A DNA stretch of 64,000 bases from Gigaspora margarita (GCA_009809945.1 WTPW01000023.1:250158-314157), one strand, 5' to 3'. Shown: positions 46,315 to 58,929, numbered from the stretch's first letter. Numbers and translations: made by a program. The notes: generated by a model from the sequence alone, not told the origin.

Positions 46315-48393
46315 ATGCATTTAAAATATTCATTTTCATTATTTACTCTTTGCCATTTAACCATATTTATCCTCTTTTTCATACATTCTACTGTCGAGTC
46401 TCAATCTAAATTTATTCAACGAGATTCATTGTTAGACAGGACTAATGTGGCTAAGAACATACTTGCTACTTCCTCCATCGGCGGTAAATTAGTTATTTAA
46501 TTAGTATTATTATTATTTTTTTTTTACTATTATTGTAACCATAATTATTAATATTAACTAACTATAGGAGGAAGTCATCTTATTCCGATGTCAGAAATTT
46601 TAAAAATTTTGGTGGATCGTGGATATAATGTATTTATTAAATTCCTTTAAAATAATAGCTTTGTTTTTGTAATGTTCTCTAATTAACTTTCTTTTCGATT
46701 TTCAGGTGACATTAGTAGCACCAGGAAATTTTACTGCAAATTCGGAATCTTATCGTTCAATTCCACAAATCATTGCTGGTGAAAAAGCAGGCACCTCACT
46801 TGTACATAATCAAGAATTATTGAAAAAAGTTTTCTATGAAGAATCAAATTTTAAATTAATGTCTAGAGTATTTGATCCGGAGCTTTATACCAAATATTAT
46901 AAAATATATAAACGAGCAGCTGAAGAAATCAATGTCGATTTATTTTTTTGTGATTTTGGTATGAATTTTGCATGTTTTGATCTTGCATGGCAATTAAAAA
47001 AGCCTGTTGTTGGATTTGCTGCTTCTCCGATGTTTGGTAAGTTCATATAAATTTTATTTATTCGATTTATTAAGTTAATATAAACTATTATAAAAATATA
47101 AACCTATTTGCGTTATTTGTTATAATAAATAGCCGCCATTCCACCACCATATAAATCGGATCCTATTTTTGGATGTCATGTGACTATGGAAAATGAATCT
47201 TTTTATGATAGATTTAAATGCGCTGTCGTAAAACCTTTTCAATTTATCTGGTCTTTNATGTCAATGGGAAGTAACTTAAATAACCAAAGAGTGAGTCTAG
47301 GCGTCGAACCTTATTGGAATCCAAGAAGTCGAACCGATAATATTTTATTTTTGTTTGATACTTTTCTTGGATTTGAGGTGATTATATATATAATTAATAA
47401 TTCTGAAATTAATCTACTTCATATTCAAATAACAATATTTTTAAATTTTATCATGATAATTATTAAATGCAGTTGCCGGCTCCTACACTGCCACTTCATC
47501 AAGAAATTGGTCCTGTTTTACCTGATACATATCCAAATTTAACACCAGCTCTTGATTCATTTCTCAATGCTCACCCTCGAACAATGTACTTTGCACTTGG
47601 AACTAATGTCTTCACGTCTCCTCAAAACATTGCAATCCTTTTAAAATCTTGCCTTGAACTTATCAATCAAAATATTATTGATGGCGTAATATGGGCCACC
47701 GTTAAAACAAACATCACTGAGCTAATGTCTTTCTCTAATGCTGACCTCCCTATATCTGATATTTTAAATAACAATTATCCTCATATTCATATTACAAAAT
47801 TTGCCCCTCAATTTGCAATATTATCTCATGAAAATACTAAAGTATTTTTAAGTCATGGTGGTGCTTCTAGTAGCCATGAATCCATATATACTGCTACTCC
47901 ATTGTTAGTACTTCCAATAATGGGTGATCAATTCGGAAATGCCGAAAAATTAGAGGTGGCTGGAATGGCTTTAAGACTTTCAAAATTTAATTTAACTGTT
48001 GATGATATAGTATTAAAGATTAAACGATTATTAAGTGAAGAAAACTTTAAAAAGAATGCGGAAAGATTATCATTTGTAGCTAAACTAAATAGTAAAAGAA
48101 AATATAGAGCTGCTGATTTAATTGAAATGGTAATGAATACAATGAAATATGATGGTATTAAAGATGAAAATGGAAATTTAAGAACTAATAATAATGTGTT
48201 ACTAAGAGATTGGATTACTGCTAATAAGAGAATGGGTTTNATTAGAGGAAATTATATTGATGTTTATGGGACTTTTATTATTCTATTTTTAGCATTAACT
48301 TGTGGGTTCGGTTATGCTTTATTTAAAATTATTAAATTCCTTTATAAGCATTACAAAGATCGAAATAGTAATTCAAAATCTAAAAAAGATTAA
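46315..48393 (+). CDS. UDP-glycosyltransferase (GT1-like), copy B
   Basis: Five exons: 46315-46483, 46568-46629, 46706-47036, 47133-47377 and 47473-48393. Sizes (169, 62, 331, 245, 921) and phases are identical to copy A, giving 575 aa. The architecture is the same: signal peptide, acceptor-binding N half, UGT signature with VFLSHGGASS and PIMGDQFGN, C-terminal span and KSKKD tail. It keeps the common Gly-Asp-Gln form of the signature where copy A has Val-Asp-Gln. Most differences lie in exon 3 (for example Ser/Tyr, Leu/Phe, Glu/Lys). Two codons contain an N (47257, 48240). No stop or frameshift is seen. Its upstream region is the ancestral form without the retroposon, and its 3' flank is cut by the transposon nest starting at 48480. 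Sugar acceptor unknown. Confidence 0.92.
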
Positions 48394-49754
48394 TCACATT
48401 CAGACTTATGTATATTTTTATTATTCTTCATAAGACTATCACTCATTCATTAATTTTTTTATTTTTTTTTAATAAATAAGGCTAGACCAAGTTGATTATG
48501 TGTTTTACATTACCCCCCAGCAGTGTTGGCCAATTGCATGTCATATAAATTTTTTTAAAAGATCATAATCATATAGCTGTTAAATCATATATCATATGAT
48601 AAAAATCATATGATATATGATTACTTGTCATATGATCGTTATGAATGATTTTATTATGATATGATTAATATCATATGATCTTATATATAGAACTTAAGAA
48701 AACTTAAAAGAATATATGAAACAAGATGTTCTCTTGTATTTCAACTTATAAAAATAGCAATATTTAACATAGCCACAATGCGTTTATACATAAAATAACA
48801 CTATTTAATACAGTATACAACTTATTACTAGTGTATTGTGAAATTAAGCTATAATTCGACATATTAAATACTGGAAACTTCGAAATCACTAAATTAATAT
48901 AATGCATTTTTTCATTTTCTAACTTATTTTAACGTATCAATAAAATATCTTAATTTGAAGATATAGCCAATATTTATATATGTATTAGTCTTATAATAAA
49001 TTTTAGTATGATAATANTTAATTAATAAGTACATATTTTCGCACAGTGGGAATATTTTGTTATTTAGTATTTGTTAAATGATTTAACTTCATTTTTCTGT
49101 ACCATATCTAAATCGGGTGTAGAGTAGNAANATCATGCATGTATAGATATAATTGGTTAATTGGGAAACAAANAAGAACAAAAGACAGGGTTNGAAATAA
49201 GAGTTACNGATTAAAGAAATAATTTAATTATCTTTAATAATTAGACTTCTCTTAATGTCTAACTACTATAAACCCTAAATCCTCTAATAAATATTCATTT
49301 GCATAACTATGTTCAAAGCTAATTTACATGTGCTCCGATTTGGGGCATAACACAACTATCAAGCTACTTGTATACGTTGTTAAGGTGTTGGCAATCGGCT
49401 AATCAAATAAAATACAACCAACAACACCAATATCTAACTAAACCAATCTCTAATACTCCAGCAAAACACTTGATCCTCGAATTGGCAGGCAGAAAGAGGC
49501 GTGGAAGATTTGGTCCGGGTCTTGCCGTGACGATGTTGGATTCGATCGTTAATTGACTTAACGATATCACGTGATCACGGGATTAGGTTGATACGAATTC
49601 AACGTATCGGGGGGGGATTATCAGTTTATCAATAACAACAGTTTATTAATTCAAGGGTAAATACTAGAGCTAACACTTCTACTCTAATTTCGAAGGTTAA
49701 ACTCAGCTAAACCAGACTCTAACTAGGGTCTTTGGAATTCGAACTCGTCGTGAG

Positions 49755-50008
49755 CAGTGTATAAAATAGCATGATAAAAATCCGGATCTACCGTTTTTTA
49801 TATTGCATATACCGGTATTTTAAAATTGGGCCGGTGCAACAAACGGTGCATGATCCGGAATTTTTTGAAGTAACCGGTGCGTGCATCTATGTGCCCCAAT
49901 GATCTGATGATCATTTTCTACTAATGCAGGTTTTTTTTTTTTGAACCGGTATTTTTTTATATAACAGGTGCATGTACCGGTAAATTAAATTTTCTATTTT
50001 AAACACTG
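49755..50008. mobile_element. hAT MITE (ACCGGTA family), 254 bp
   Basis: Perfect 8-bp duplication GTCGTGAG (49747-49754 and 50009-50016). The ends are CAGTGTATAAAATAGCA and TTCTATTTTAAACACTG. The right LTR provides the empty site (GTCGTGAGTTAAAC, about 54295). Inverted relative to the copy at 23301-23556. Confidence 0.97.
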
Positions 50009-50556
50009 GTCGTGAGTTAAACTTTATTGAAGCGAAAAGGTAGGGTTTATATACTTTTTACCCTTTTAATAAATACATGGGTTTTAGACTACTCTAACTA
50101 ACTCTATTGAATTCGTTTCTAACTTACTATGACCGTAATTTCTTTGAACAAAGGTCAAAGGCGAATTCCTATGCCTCGAGGCGTACTTGGGCAACGAAAG
50201 GCTTTTTGGGCTTTTCGTTTGTGCCGGAGTCAAACTTACATGTGCCAATACCACTATTTTAATGATGCCAAGACTAAACTAAATACATTGTTTAGTAAAA
50301 GGGGAAATAAACAAACAATTACAGCCGAATTCCAGGTGCAAAAACTAGATTGGGGCTGTAGCAGGCGGAATTACTGTGCCCACAAGCATGTGTAAATTCA
50401 TGCGTAAAATCTATGGCTATCGAAATAGGTAATAAACAAACATTGGTGGCGAAATGTCAATTAGTAAGAACTGGTTTGTGGCCCTGGCAGGCGTAGTTAC
50501 CATGTGTTTTTACCAGGGGTCACTGCGACATATTGCTTGTTCTATTTGGGGCTATG

Positions 50557-50791
50557 CAGTGTCTGAAATTCAATTTTTAAATTAGTTGCGGGCTGCAACT
50601 AAATAAAAAAAAATAATTGCGGATTATAAGAATTTATAAAAATTTAGTTGCGCGTATAAGCATTTCATCAAAATTTATAAGTAAAATTTGCAAATTTATG
50701 TGCGGAATTTGCATATGCACTTCAGATTTTAGTTGCGGAAAATTAAAATTTGTTGCGGTCCACAGACTCCGCAACCCAATTTCAGACACTG
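50557..50791. mobile_element. hAT MITE (TTGCGG family), 235 bp
   Basis: Perfect 8-bp duplication GGGCTATG (50549-50556 and 50792-50799), with the empty site in the right LTR (GGGGCTATGTCAATTCC, about 54836). The ends CAGTGTCTGAAATT and AATTTCAGACACTG are exact inverses. The interior repeats TAGTTGCGG and AAATTTATAAG words. Confidence 0.97.
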
Positions 50792-51759
50792 GGGCTATGT
50801 CGATTCCACCATTTTCGAGAAATAATACTATCATGGTAACATATACAAAAGCAAAAGTCCCCTAATGTAAAAGAAAAGAGAAAAAATCCCGTGACGGAGC
50901 CCATCACAATCTCCCACCCTTATTTTCGAGTTCCACGAGAAATAGGGTATTTTAGGCTCAGAGACTCCTCAGGCTAGGACACCGTCTACCTAGGCTGAAT
51001 TGGGTTTACCGTCGGATTTCAGATTTTAAGGTATATTTCTTAGTCTTCCCTCTTCATCTTTTTCAGCGCCAATTCCATCTTTGTAACAGTTTCCAAGTTC
51101 GTGGAAACTATTATAGTTTCACCTTCTGGCTCTTTTTGTGAGCCTTCGTCATATGTGGGGTTACGCTATGATATCTATCCAGGGCTTCTTTAAGATTTAT
51201 CTGGCATGAGATACGGACGTATCCTTCCTTTTTCTGTCCATTTCACTTTTTATCCCGATTGGCCATTCAGTGTGTTCAGGTTACACTATGACATTCCTCT
51301 GGTGCTTCTCTTTTAGTCTTACCCAGCAGGTAATGCGGACGTTTCCTTCCTTCTTGCCGTTCCTAGGTTTTTTTTTCTTTTCTTATGCCGATAGGGCATG
51401 CAGTATGTATTCGGGTTACACTATAACATTCCTCTGGTGCTTCTAATTAGACTGACCCAGCAGGTAATGCGGACGTTTCCTTCCTTCTTGCCGTCCTTTT
51501 CTTATCTTCTTTTTCGAATTCTTCAGCTTCGAGGCAAATTATATGTGGAGTTATTTTTTTTTCAAAAATATAGGTCATGTGCCCCTTCCTCGCACATAAG
51601 AGTCGTGACCAACCTTTCTTATACCTAGAGCCACGTCCTTTATGCCTCTCCTTTCCTTATAACGGAACCATATTATTCTATATGCTCCACTTCGCATATA
51701 GTTGTCATAACCAACCATCGGCCTATGTTATGTCCATACTATATCTTGCAAGTAAATTG

Positions 51760-52280
51760 GTTTCTACTTCCTTTGCATCTATCTCAGTCAAATTTCCAAT
51801 ACTTTTATCAAATTTACACATTATTTCTGCTGTGGTAGGCCGTTTTTGAAGATCATGATCCATGCATTGATTTGCTAAATCTACGTAGCAACTTAGGAGT
51901 TCCAGGGGTAAACTCAGGTCACTCTCCTATTACTGTTGTATATTGTTTCCTATCTGAAATTTCTGGTGCTATATATGGTACACTTCCATAAACTTCATGT
52001 CTTTCCATATTTAAAGTTCTATTGGTTGCTATTGGAAGTTCCAAGTCTGCGACGTAAACTCTATATAAATCGTTTGGCAAAATACTAGCACTATTCTTTT
52101 AAAAGCATCATCTCTAGATATATCAGACCATTTTAAAACTATTGGATCTTTAAGCCCAATATCACAATTTATTTTTAGTTTCCCTATAAATTCTTCGTGA
52201 CAATTATTTGATTTATAAGGTAATTTAAGAGCAACATTTCCATTTGAATTCTGACTTTTATCACCAAGGCACAATATACA
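51760..52280 (-). pseudogene. Fragmented protein kinase sequence inside the LTR element
   Basis: Read on the minus strand in pieces. The N lobe has GNVALKLPYKSNNCHEEFIG (beta-3 Lys, alpha-C) and DPIVLKWSDISRDDAFKRIV (about 52235-52085). After a jump comes the activation segment VADLELPIATNRT.. RHEVYGSVPYIAPEIS with the Ala-Pro-Glu motif (about 52050-51930). After another shift comes the C lobe, ANQCMDHDLQKRPTTAEIMC (about 51880-51820). The His-Arg-Asp catalytic loop and hinge are missing, and the DFG position reads DLE, so it cannot be an active kinase. The style matches the large tyrosine-kinase-like families of Rhizophagus. It lies between Gag-like sequence and the 3' LTR, where captured host genes are often found. 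Confidence 0.75.
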
Positions 52281-52299
52281 GTTGCAAATATACCTTGTC

Positions 52300-53869
52300 C
52301 TGATCTTGAGGATTATCTTTAGGGCATTGATGTTCTCAAAATTAATATTTTAGCTAAGTATATAAAAATCCGTTTTTTTCATTTTTTTGAATTCCGTTTT
52401 GTACTCGTCGTCAGTTTTTGTAGCTTCTTGGACTTCAACAAGTTTCTTGTTGGTAAGTCCTTCTACTATGCCTTTTTGTTTATTTATATGTCAAAATTCT
52501 TTAACCTTTTTCAACCATAATTCGCATGCATAGCTTAATGCTTCTTCTTCAAGAGGTCTTCTAGCCCTGTTAAAGTTTTTCTCTTCCTTGCTTCTTTCAT
52601 AGTCTCCAACTAACGTTTCACAGTTACTTTCATCTAGGACATCAGCAAGATTTGGTCCCAATTTTGGTTCCAGAGGTTCTTCTTTGGGGTCAGTTTCTTG
52701 AGTCTGTGGTTCTTTCCTAATGTTGAGACAGCTGGTAGGACTACTATAGTTATTTCTCATGCTTCCAAAAGGTTCATCATCGAGGGCTTCTTTGGTGTAG
52801 TCTTTTTCATCCAGGACCTTAACATTTTCAGGTTCGAATATTTCGTCGATATGGTCTATTGTGACAACCTTTTCAATGACTTTAAGAGCATCGATGTTCT
52901 TCTGGTCGAATTTGGTTCCAACTTCTAATTCCATTTCTTCATCCTTTACAACTTAATTTTCAATTTCGCACCAAGGTTCTACCAGATATATTCCTTTGAC
53001 ACACCCTAACTCTATTGGTTTTTGATTATAAATTAATTCCTTCTTTTCATTCTTTTCAATATTATTCTTTTTCAAAGTTTTCTTGGCAGTTTTTTCCTCT
53101 TCTTTTGAGGCCCATTTCTGAATGATAGCACCAAGTTTTTGGAGGAGTTGATCTATTTCGACCTTTTCCTCTTCAAGCCCAAGTTTACTACTTTCTTGGA
53201 GTTCTTCTAGGATGAAATATGTAGCACATTCGGTTACCAGATCTTTCTCATATTTGGGCTTCAGCGAAAAAACTTTCGTTATAGGAGTTACTAGAGGCTG
53301 ATTCTTCTCCTTTTTCTTAGTTAGGGCTTGGATATCTGAAGATAAGTATAGAATCGGTATGTCCTTATTATTTTTTTTGTTATTCTTTCTTCATCTATTA
53401 GATCCTCTAATATTTCTAACACTATTTTTAGGTCCTCGTAGAATTGTACATCGTCAACATAGTCATTTCCAACAGCTTCATTTACAAGTTGTTTGAATCA
53501 GATGGCTTGCTCATCTGTAAGGGTCTTGGCTAGGGCAATACATTTTCTATATAGCTTTTCTACTTTTGAGTATTTACTAGCTATATGTCCCATTTTTTCT
53601 CTTATACAATAGGTTTCATGGTCCTTGCCTTTCCTCCAGCTGGGTCTTACGGATAGATTTCTTCTTTGATTTGGTGGGTAGTAATGTCTAGGATGTCTTG
53701 TAGAAGTTTCGACTGTGTATCCTTCATTGTAATTGTAATGTGTAGGCCTTGAAGTTGTATATGTAGGTCGTGGTCTTGAAGTTGCATTCATACAAGCATT
53801 GTATGCTTCCTCCAACTTATTATTTAGGTTTTCAAGTTCCTTAGTCAATTGTACTAATTCAATATCCAT
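52300..53869 (-). pseudogene. Gag-like coding region of the LTR element
   Basis: The frame from ATG 53869 (40 bp inside the 5' LTR) starts with a coiled-coil segment (ELVQLTKELENLNNKLEEAY). It continues through a Thr/Arg/Pro/Tyr-rich basic stretch to CIREKMGHIASKYSK, a broken zinc knuckle: one Cys and the His remain of C-x2-C-x4-H-x4-C. Downstream frames (about 53250-52940 and 52934-52491) are acidic and Lys/Glu-rich, with stops and shifts between them. Fungal Ty3-like Gag proteins have this coil plus knuckle layout. Family placement is tentative. Confidence 0.6.
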
Positions 53870-53906
53870 GGTTATTGATTAATTCGATCTCACAGTCACC
53901 ACCAAT

Positions 53907-54953
53907 TGTTAAGGTGTTGGCAATCGGCTAATCAAATAAAATACAATCAACAACACCAATATCTAACTAAACCAATCTCTAATACTCCAGCAAAACACTT
54001 GATCCTTGAATTGGCAGGCAGAAAGAGGGGTGGAAGATTTGGCCCAGGTCTCGAGGTTCTTTGGGTCTTGCCATGACAATGTTGGATTCGATCGTTAATT
54101 GACTTAACGATATCACGTGATCACGGGATTAGGTTGATACGAATTCAACGTATCGGGGAGGGGAAATTATCAGTTTATCAATAACAACAGTTTATTAATT
54201 CAAGGGTAAATACTAGAGCTAACACTTCTACTCTAATTTCGAAGGTTAAACTCAGCTAAACCAGACTCTAACTAGGGTCTTTGGAATTCAAACTCGTCGT
54301 GAGTTAAACTTTATTGAAGCGAAAAGGTAGGGTTTATATACTTTTTACCCTTTTAATAAATACATGGGTTTTAGACTACTCTAACTAACTTTATTGAATT
54401 CGTTTCTAACTTACTATGTCTGTAATTTCTTTGAACAAAGGTCAAAGGCAAATTTCTACACCTCGAGGTGTACTTGGGGCAACGAAAGGCTTTTCGGGCT
54501 TTTCGTTTGTGCCGGAGTCAAACTTACATATGCCAATACCACTATTTTAACGATGCCAAGACTAAACTAAATACATTGTTTAGTAAAAGGGGAAATAAAC
54601 AAACAATTACAGCCGAATTCCAGGTGCAAAAACTAGATTGGGGCTGTAGCAGGCGGAATTACTGTGCCCACAAGCATGTGTAAATTCATGCGTAAAATCT
54701 ATGGCTATCGAAATAGGTAATAAACAAANATTGGNGGCGAAATGTCAATTAGTAAGAACTGGTTTGTNGCCCTGGCAGGCGTAGTTACCATGTGTTTTTA
54801 CCAGGGGTCACTGCGACATATTGCTTGTTCTATTTGGGGCTATGTCAATTCCACCATTTTTAAGAAATAATACTATCACGGTAACATAAACAAAAGCAAA
54901 AGTCCCCTAATGTAAAAGAAAAGAGAAAAAATCCCGTGACAGAGCCCATCACA
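53907..54953 (-). repeat. 5' LTR of the retroelement (right), 1047 bp
   Basis: TG..CA boundaries and high identity to the left LTR. Differences between the two (for example GGACGAAG-type substitutions near 54440-54480 and short indels) show the insertion is not brand new. Short frames inside (54468-54683) are LTR noise. Confidence 0.93.
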
Positions 54954-54957
54954 ACGT

Positions 54958-55396
54958 ATAAAATAAAAGAAAAATTAATAATATTCTCACCTTCTTGCAT
55001 TACGATTCTCATGTATAAAAAAACTTGACTGTTTATTTTAGTTTATACTTGCTTATTACCAGTTTATTCATAGTTATACGTAGCACTTTAATTAGAATAT
55101 ATTAATATTATTCTTGTATGATGCAGGTCTGACAATAATGATAGCAATAACTTAAAATGACATATCATAATAGAATAAATAATTGTATATTTATATAATT
55201 TACAATAAAATTATAATCTTGTAATAATTATTCTAACAAGTTTTCTAAAAAAGTAAAGTAATTAAATAAATTATTAAGAAAAATAAACAACGAAAAAGTA
55301 AATACCTTTATAGTCTTTTTATTATGATAATGAGATTAAAATTTTTTTGATTATAAAGAGTAAATATTTTATTACAAAGATTAAACTTAATGAATT
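54958..55396. other. hAT non-coding DNA between LTR element and transposase
   Basis: AT-rich. Probably the upstream region of the transposase gene; no motif identified. Confidence 0.4.
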
Positions 55397-58149
55397 ATGA
55401 AAAATAAAAAACCTCACGCATTTCGACAATATTTTGTATTGATTTCAAACCCTAATAATGCCACAAATGCACTTGCAGTTTGTAGCTCGTGTATAAAAAA
55501 ATATGGCACTTTAGAAGAAACTCGAGTTAGACCAGAATGTGTTACTTCAAATCGAGCAAATTTATGCCAAAATCATTTATCAAAATGTGCAAATTTTAAA
55601 GAATATGTATCTTCTGAAGAAGTTCAACGTATTTTAAATTTATCTGTTCCTGAAGATGACAAAAATAAAAAAAAAGAAAATATAAAGGTAAATTATTTAA
55701 AATTTATAAAATAATAAAAAAGTTACTAATATTTATAAATAATAATTAGATAATAATTCAGATACAGATGATGGTTCTAGCAGTTCAACTTATATTAGAT
55801 CATCCAATAACCAACAATCTATAACAAACTATCTCTGTCAACCAATTACATATAATGATAAACTTCGATTTGAACAGCTTTTATTAAGAATGGTTGTATC
55901 AAATGGATTATCTTTTAACTTTATTGAAAATAAGGTACAATTGCATTATTTCAATTTGCTTTACCCGAATTAGAATTACCTACTAGAAAAAGATTAAGTG
56001 GATCTATCTTAAAAAAACTGCAAACTCATTAAATCAAAATATATAAAAGTAGCACAATCAGATACAGATGGTGTAACAGCTGTATTTGATGGATGGACGA
56101 ATGTAAAGCAAGAACATATTTGGGGTGTTGTATTCGTTACATCTTCTGGCCAACCACTAGTATGGGGTGCACATAATATAAGCACTAAACGATCTAATAC
56201 TGAAACTGTAATTAAATATATTGAAAATTTAATAAATGAAGCAAACAAATCAAATATATTAATTAAAGCACTTATCTCAGACTTAGCAGGAGAATATGCA
56301 GTAGCTCGGTATATATAAGTTTTAAATTTTTAATTTATTTAATATTAATTATTATTATTAATATATAGTAAAAATAATTTATAGTTGCCAATTAAGACGA
56401 AAGTATAAAAGCAAAGTATTTTTACCTTGTATGGCCCATCAGATGAATTTGGTTGTTTCTGATATTTTTAAAGAATCAATATTATATAAAAGAATATCTA
56501 AAGAAGCAATTAGAATTGTTAGTTATTTTTATAAATCTGCATACTTTATGGGTACCTTATGAGATGAGCAAATGCGAATATCACAAACAGTTAGTTCTCT
56601 TATAAGTCCAGGTGATACTAGATGGAATTCATATTATTTTTGTTTCCATTCCATTCTAAAGTCTCAGGCTGCACTCAAAGTAAATATTAACTTATTATTT
56701 ATATAATTTATAATTAAAATTAAACAAATGACCTATATTTATTATTCATTTTAATTAGTGTCTTGCTGCTAAATTTAATCCTGAAAGAATTACTATTACA
56801 CGTTCAAATGGAATGCCAAGTTCTGCAGCTAATAAAAGTTCATTGTCTTATAATAAGGAGCAAAAACTTCCTGATGATATCGTGGATACAATTAATGATT
56901 CTGAATTTTGGTCTACTCTATTTGAACTACAAAATATACTATATCCATTATGTGGATTTCTCAACAAATTGCAAAAGGATACAGCTCGTTTATATGAAGT
57001 ACTTCACTGTTTTGCATACACAACAAAAATTTTTAATCAACATCATAATCTTGAATTTAGATTAAAAACATTAGAAAGAATAGAAAATTGGTGGAAAGAA
57101 TAGGAGCAGCCACTTATTATTTTATCTTTTGCATTGCATCCAGAATATAAACTATCAAAGTTTCAATTAGATGTACTGAATCTTACTTGGACGCATATTG
57201 GTCAGTGGTTAAAATATTACTATGAGGCTTGGTTTGAGACACATTCACTTTCTATTCTATCAGAGCTAATTAAATATATGCGTGATGAAAATCCATATAA
57301 TATAGATTCTTTTTATCAATTTAAAGGAAATTTATTTGATTTTTGGGACTCAACAAGTGGTATTGGTCCTGAATTATCATGTGTAGCAATTCGAATCTAT
57401 GGAATATGTGTCAATTCTGCTTCTGTAGAATGACTTTGGTCAAATATAGGATTTTTGCATACAACACGTCAGAGTCGATTGCAGGTTAACTTAAATTATT
57501 TTATTATACTAAATTTATTTTTTTTATAATTAATTCTAATTTTATATTAACTATATAAAAAAAGCCAAAAAAAGTATTAGCAATGAGTCAACTTAGAAGC
57601 GATATATTGTATAGCCGTAAAGTTAGAGAAGCCTATAAATGTGAAAGAGAAGTTCGTCAACTACATGTTGCTAAACCTATAATTTCAAATGAACATATAG
57701 AATTAAAGAACAAGGATAATCGTAATATAAGTAGTGATGAGTATGAAGAAAATGACGAAATGACTAATAAAGATATTGAAATAATTTATCAATATGATGG
57801 TGAGAATTTTATTATGTATTTCTATAAATTAATNTAATACAATATAATTATAATACTNAATTATTTTTAAATAGAAGCTGAAACAGAAAGNGAAGCAGAG
57901 GAAGAACAACAATNGCATCAGTTAATTAATGATTGGATTGAATTAGAAAATNGTGANAACCAATTTGAAGATGAAGAANATTNTATTTTTTCTTCTTCAG
58001 AATGGGATCATGATTTTAGTTTTGCAGGACGTACTATACATCCTGCTGATGATGAAAATGCAAAATGGCCTTTAGATTCTTTGTGTATTCTTGAATNAGA
58101 ACCACCTTCATTTTTAGGCGATGATCAAATTTTTACAAATGCAAAATGA
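55397..58149 (+). pseudogene. hAT transposase (BED finger, dimerisation domain), decayed
   Basis: Exon 1 (55397-55687) begins with a BED-like finger: AVCSSCIKKYG then LCQNHLSKCANF. Further exons give SITNYLCQPI and LLLRMVVSNGLSF, and the RNase H-like core DGWTNVKQEHIWGVVFVTS (about 56089) and SDLAGEYAVAR (about 56280). Then come FLPCMAHQMNLVVSDIFKES with the C-x2-H motif, SPGDTRWNSYYF, HPEYKLSKFQLD and the C-terminal dimerisation motif NSASVE-LWSNIGFLHTTRQSRL (about 57415-57485). An acidic tail ends at 58149. Introns are short with GT..AG ends. In-frame stops at about 56559 (TGA), 57101 (TAG) and 57431 (TGA), plus a frame change near 55930-56040, make it non-functional. Several N bases lie in the tail. 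Confidence 0.9.
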
Positions 58150-58929
58150 AATTGCAATTTTTTTTATCTTATAAGTAAATTTATTTTTACTTTATTTTTT
58201 TTATATTAGCAATAAAGTTTTGTTTTATGCTATAATTTTTAAATATGTTTAAGTTTGTACATATTAGCTTTTATATGATATGCAATATTTGTTAAAAAGT
58301 CCACTATGTCTTTGCGAAATTGCGATCAACCAAGAATGCAAATTAAAAATCATGACCAAGTTTTTTTTTTCTTTTTTTCCTAAGCTAATTTTTATTTTTT
58401 TTCTTTCTCTTTCTTTTTAACCCACGTTTTTTGAAATTTGACTTTTTTTTTTCTAAAATACATAGTCTTTTTGGATTTAGTTAAAGCGTTAATAAAGCTT
58501 ATGCTATTTATTAATTGNGCATATTTTACTTATAAGATTATTCAACATGTTTAGAAACACACCGATTAATAAAAGATTAAAGTAAATATATACTATGAAC
58601 TTAAAAAAAAGTGATATGCATACACAGGATTATTCCATAGTATGCGTATTATTTATCATTAAAAATTNATGTAAATAAACAGTGAATAACGGATAAATAA
58701 AAACCAGTAACCTAAATTAAAATTTCTCTTAGCATTATTATAAAAGATTTTATTAGTTATTTATATAACTAAGAATCATAGATCATATTTACTTGTATGA
58801 TCTATGACTGGTCATATAGATCATATTGGTCATATAATGTCATAGATCATATATATTGCGAAATGACAAAATGATCTATGACTAGTCATATAGATCATAT
58901 TGGTCATATGATATCATAGGCCAACACTG
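58150..58929. other. 3' non-coding end of the hAT element
   Basis: AT-rich, with T-rich tracts (58360-58450), then repeated TCATAGATCATATNNNTTG and TGACTRGTCATATAGATCAT words before the terminal GGCCAACACTG. Confidence 0.6.

Larger units (their letters stand above)
49378..50908 (-). repeat. 3' LTR of the retroelement (left), with two MITE insertions
   Basis: It matches the right LTR along its length except for MITEs at 49755-50008 and 50557-50791 and a missing block of about 22 bp (CGAGGTTCTTTGGGTCTTGC, present in the right LTR near 54050). Removing the MITEs and their 8-bp duplications leaves about 1026 bp. Confidence 0.93.
49378..54953 (-). mobile_element. Non-autonomous LTR retrotransposon carrying host kinase sequence
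   Basis: Two direct LTRs (49378-50908 and 53907-54953) start TGTTAAGGTG and end CCATCACA on the plus strand, flanked by ACGT (49374-49377 and 54954-54957). The element runs on the minus strand. A primer-binding-like TGGTGGTGACTGTGAGATC follows the right LTR, and a purine tract AAGGGTGGGAGAT precedes the left LTR. The internal 3.0 kb encodes Gag-like remnants and a kinase fragment but no reverse transcriptase, integrase or protease that I can see. It inserted into the 5' non-coding part of the hAT element. Confidence 0.92.
48521..58929 (+). mobile_element. hAT transposon with decayed transposase, 10.4 kb with nested LTR element
   Basis: The ends CAGTGTTGGCC and GGCCAACACTG form an 11-bp perfect inverted repeat. 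Subterminal arrays of ATCATATGATATATGAT-type words lie at 48550-48680 and 58790-58920. The flanks are CCCCCCAG (48513-48520) and CCCCCAGA (58930-58937), an 8-bp duplication blurred by one C in a homopolymer. The transposase gene is at 55397-58149. Without the 5.6-kb LTR element it is about 4.8 kb. Confidence 0.88.

Noticed and set aside
49368-50865. Small frames in the left LTR
   Set aside because: They are shared with or broken relative to the right LTR and have no coding signature; LTR noise.
51398-51849. Plus-strand frames opposite the kinase fragment
   Set aside because: Antisense shadows in the LTR element; the minus strand carries the recognisable motifs.
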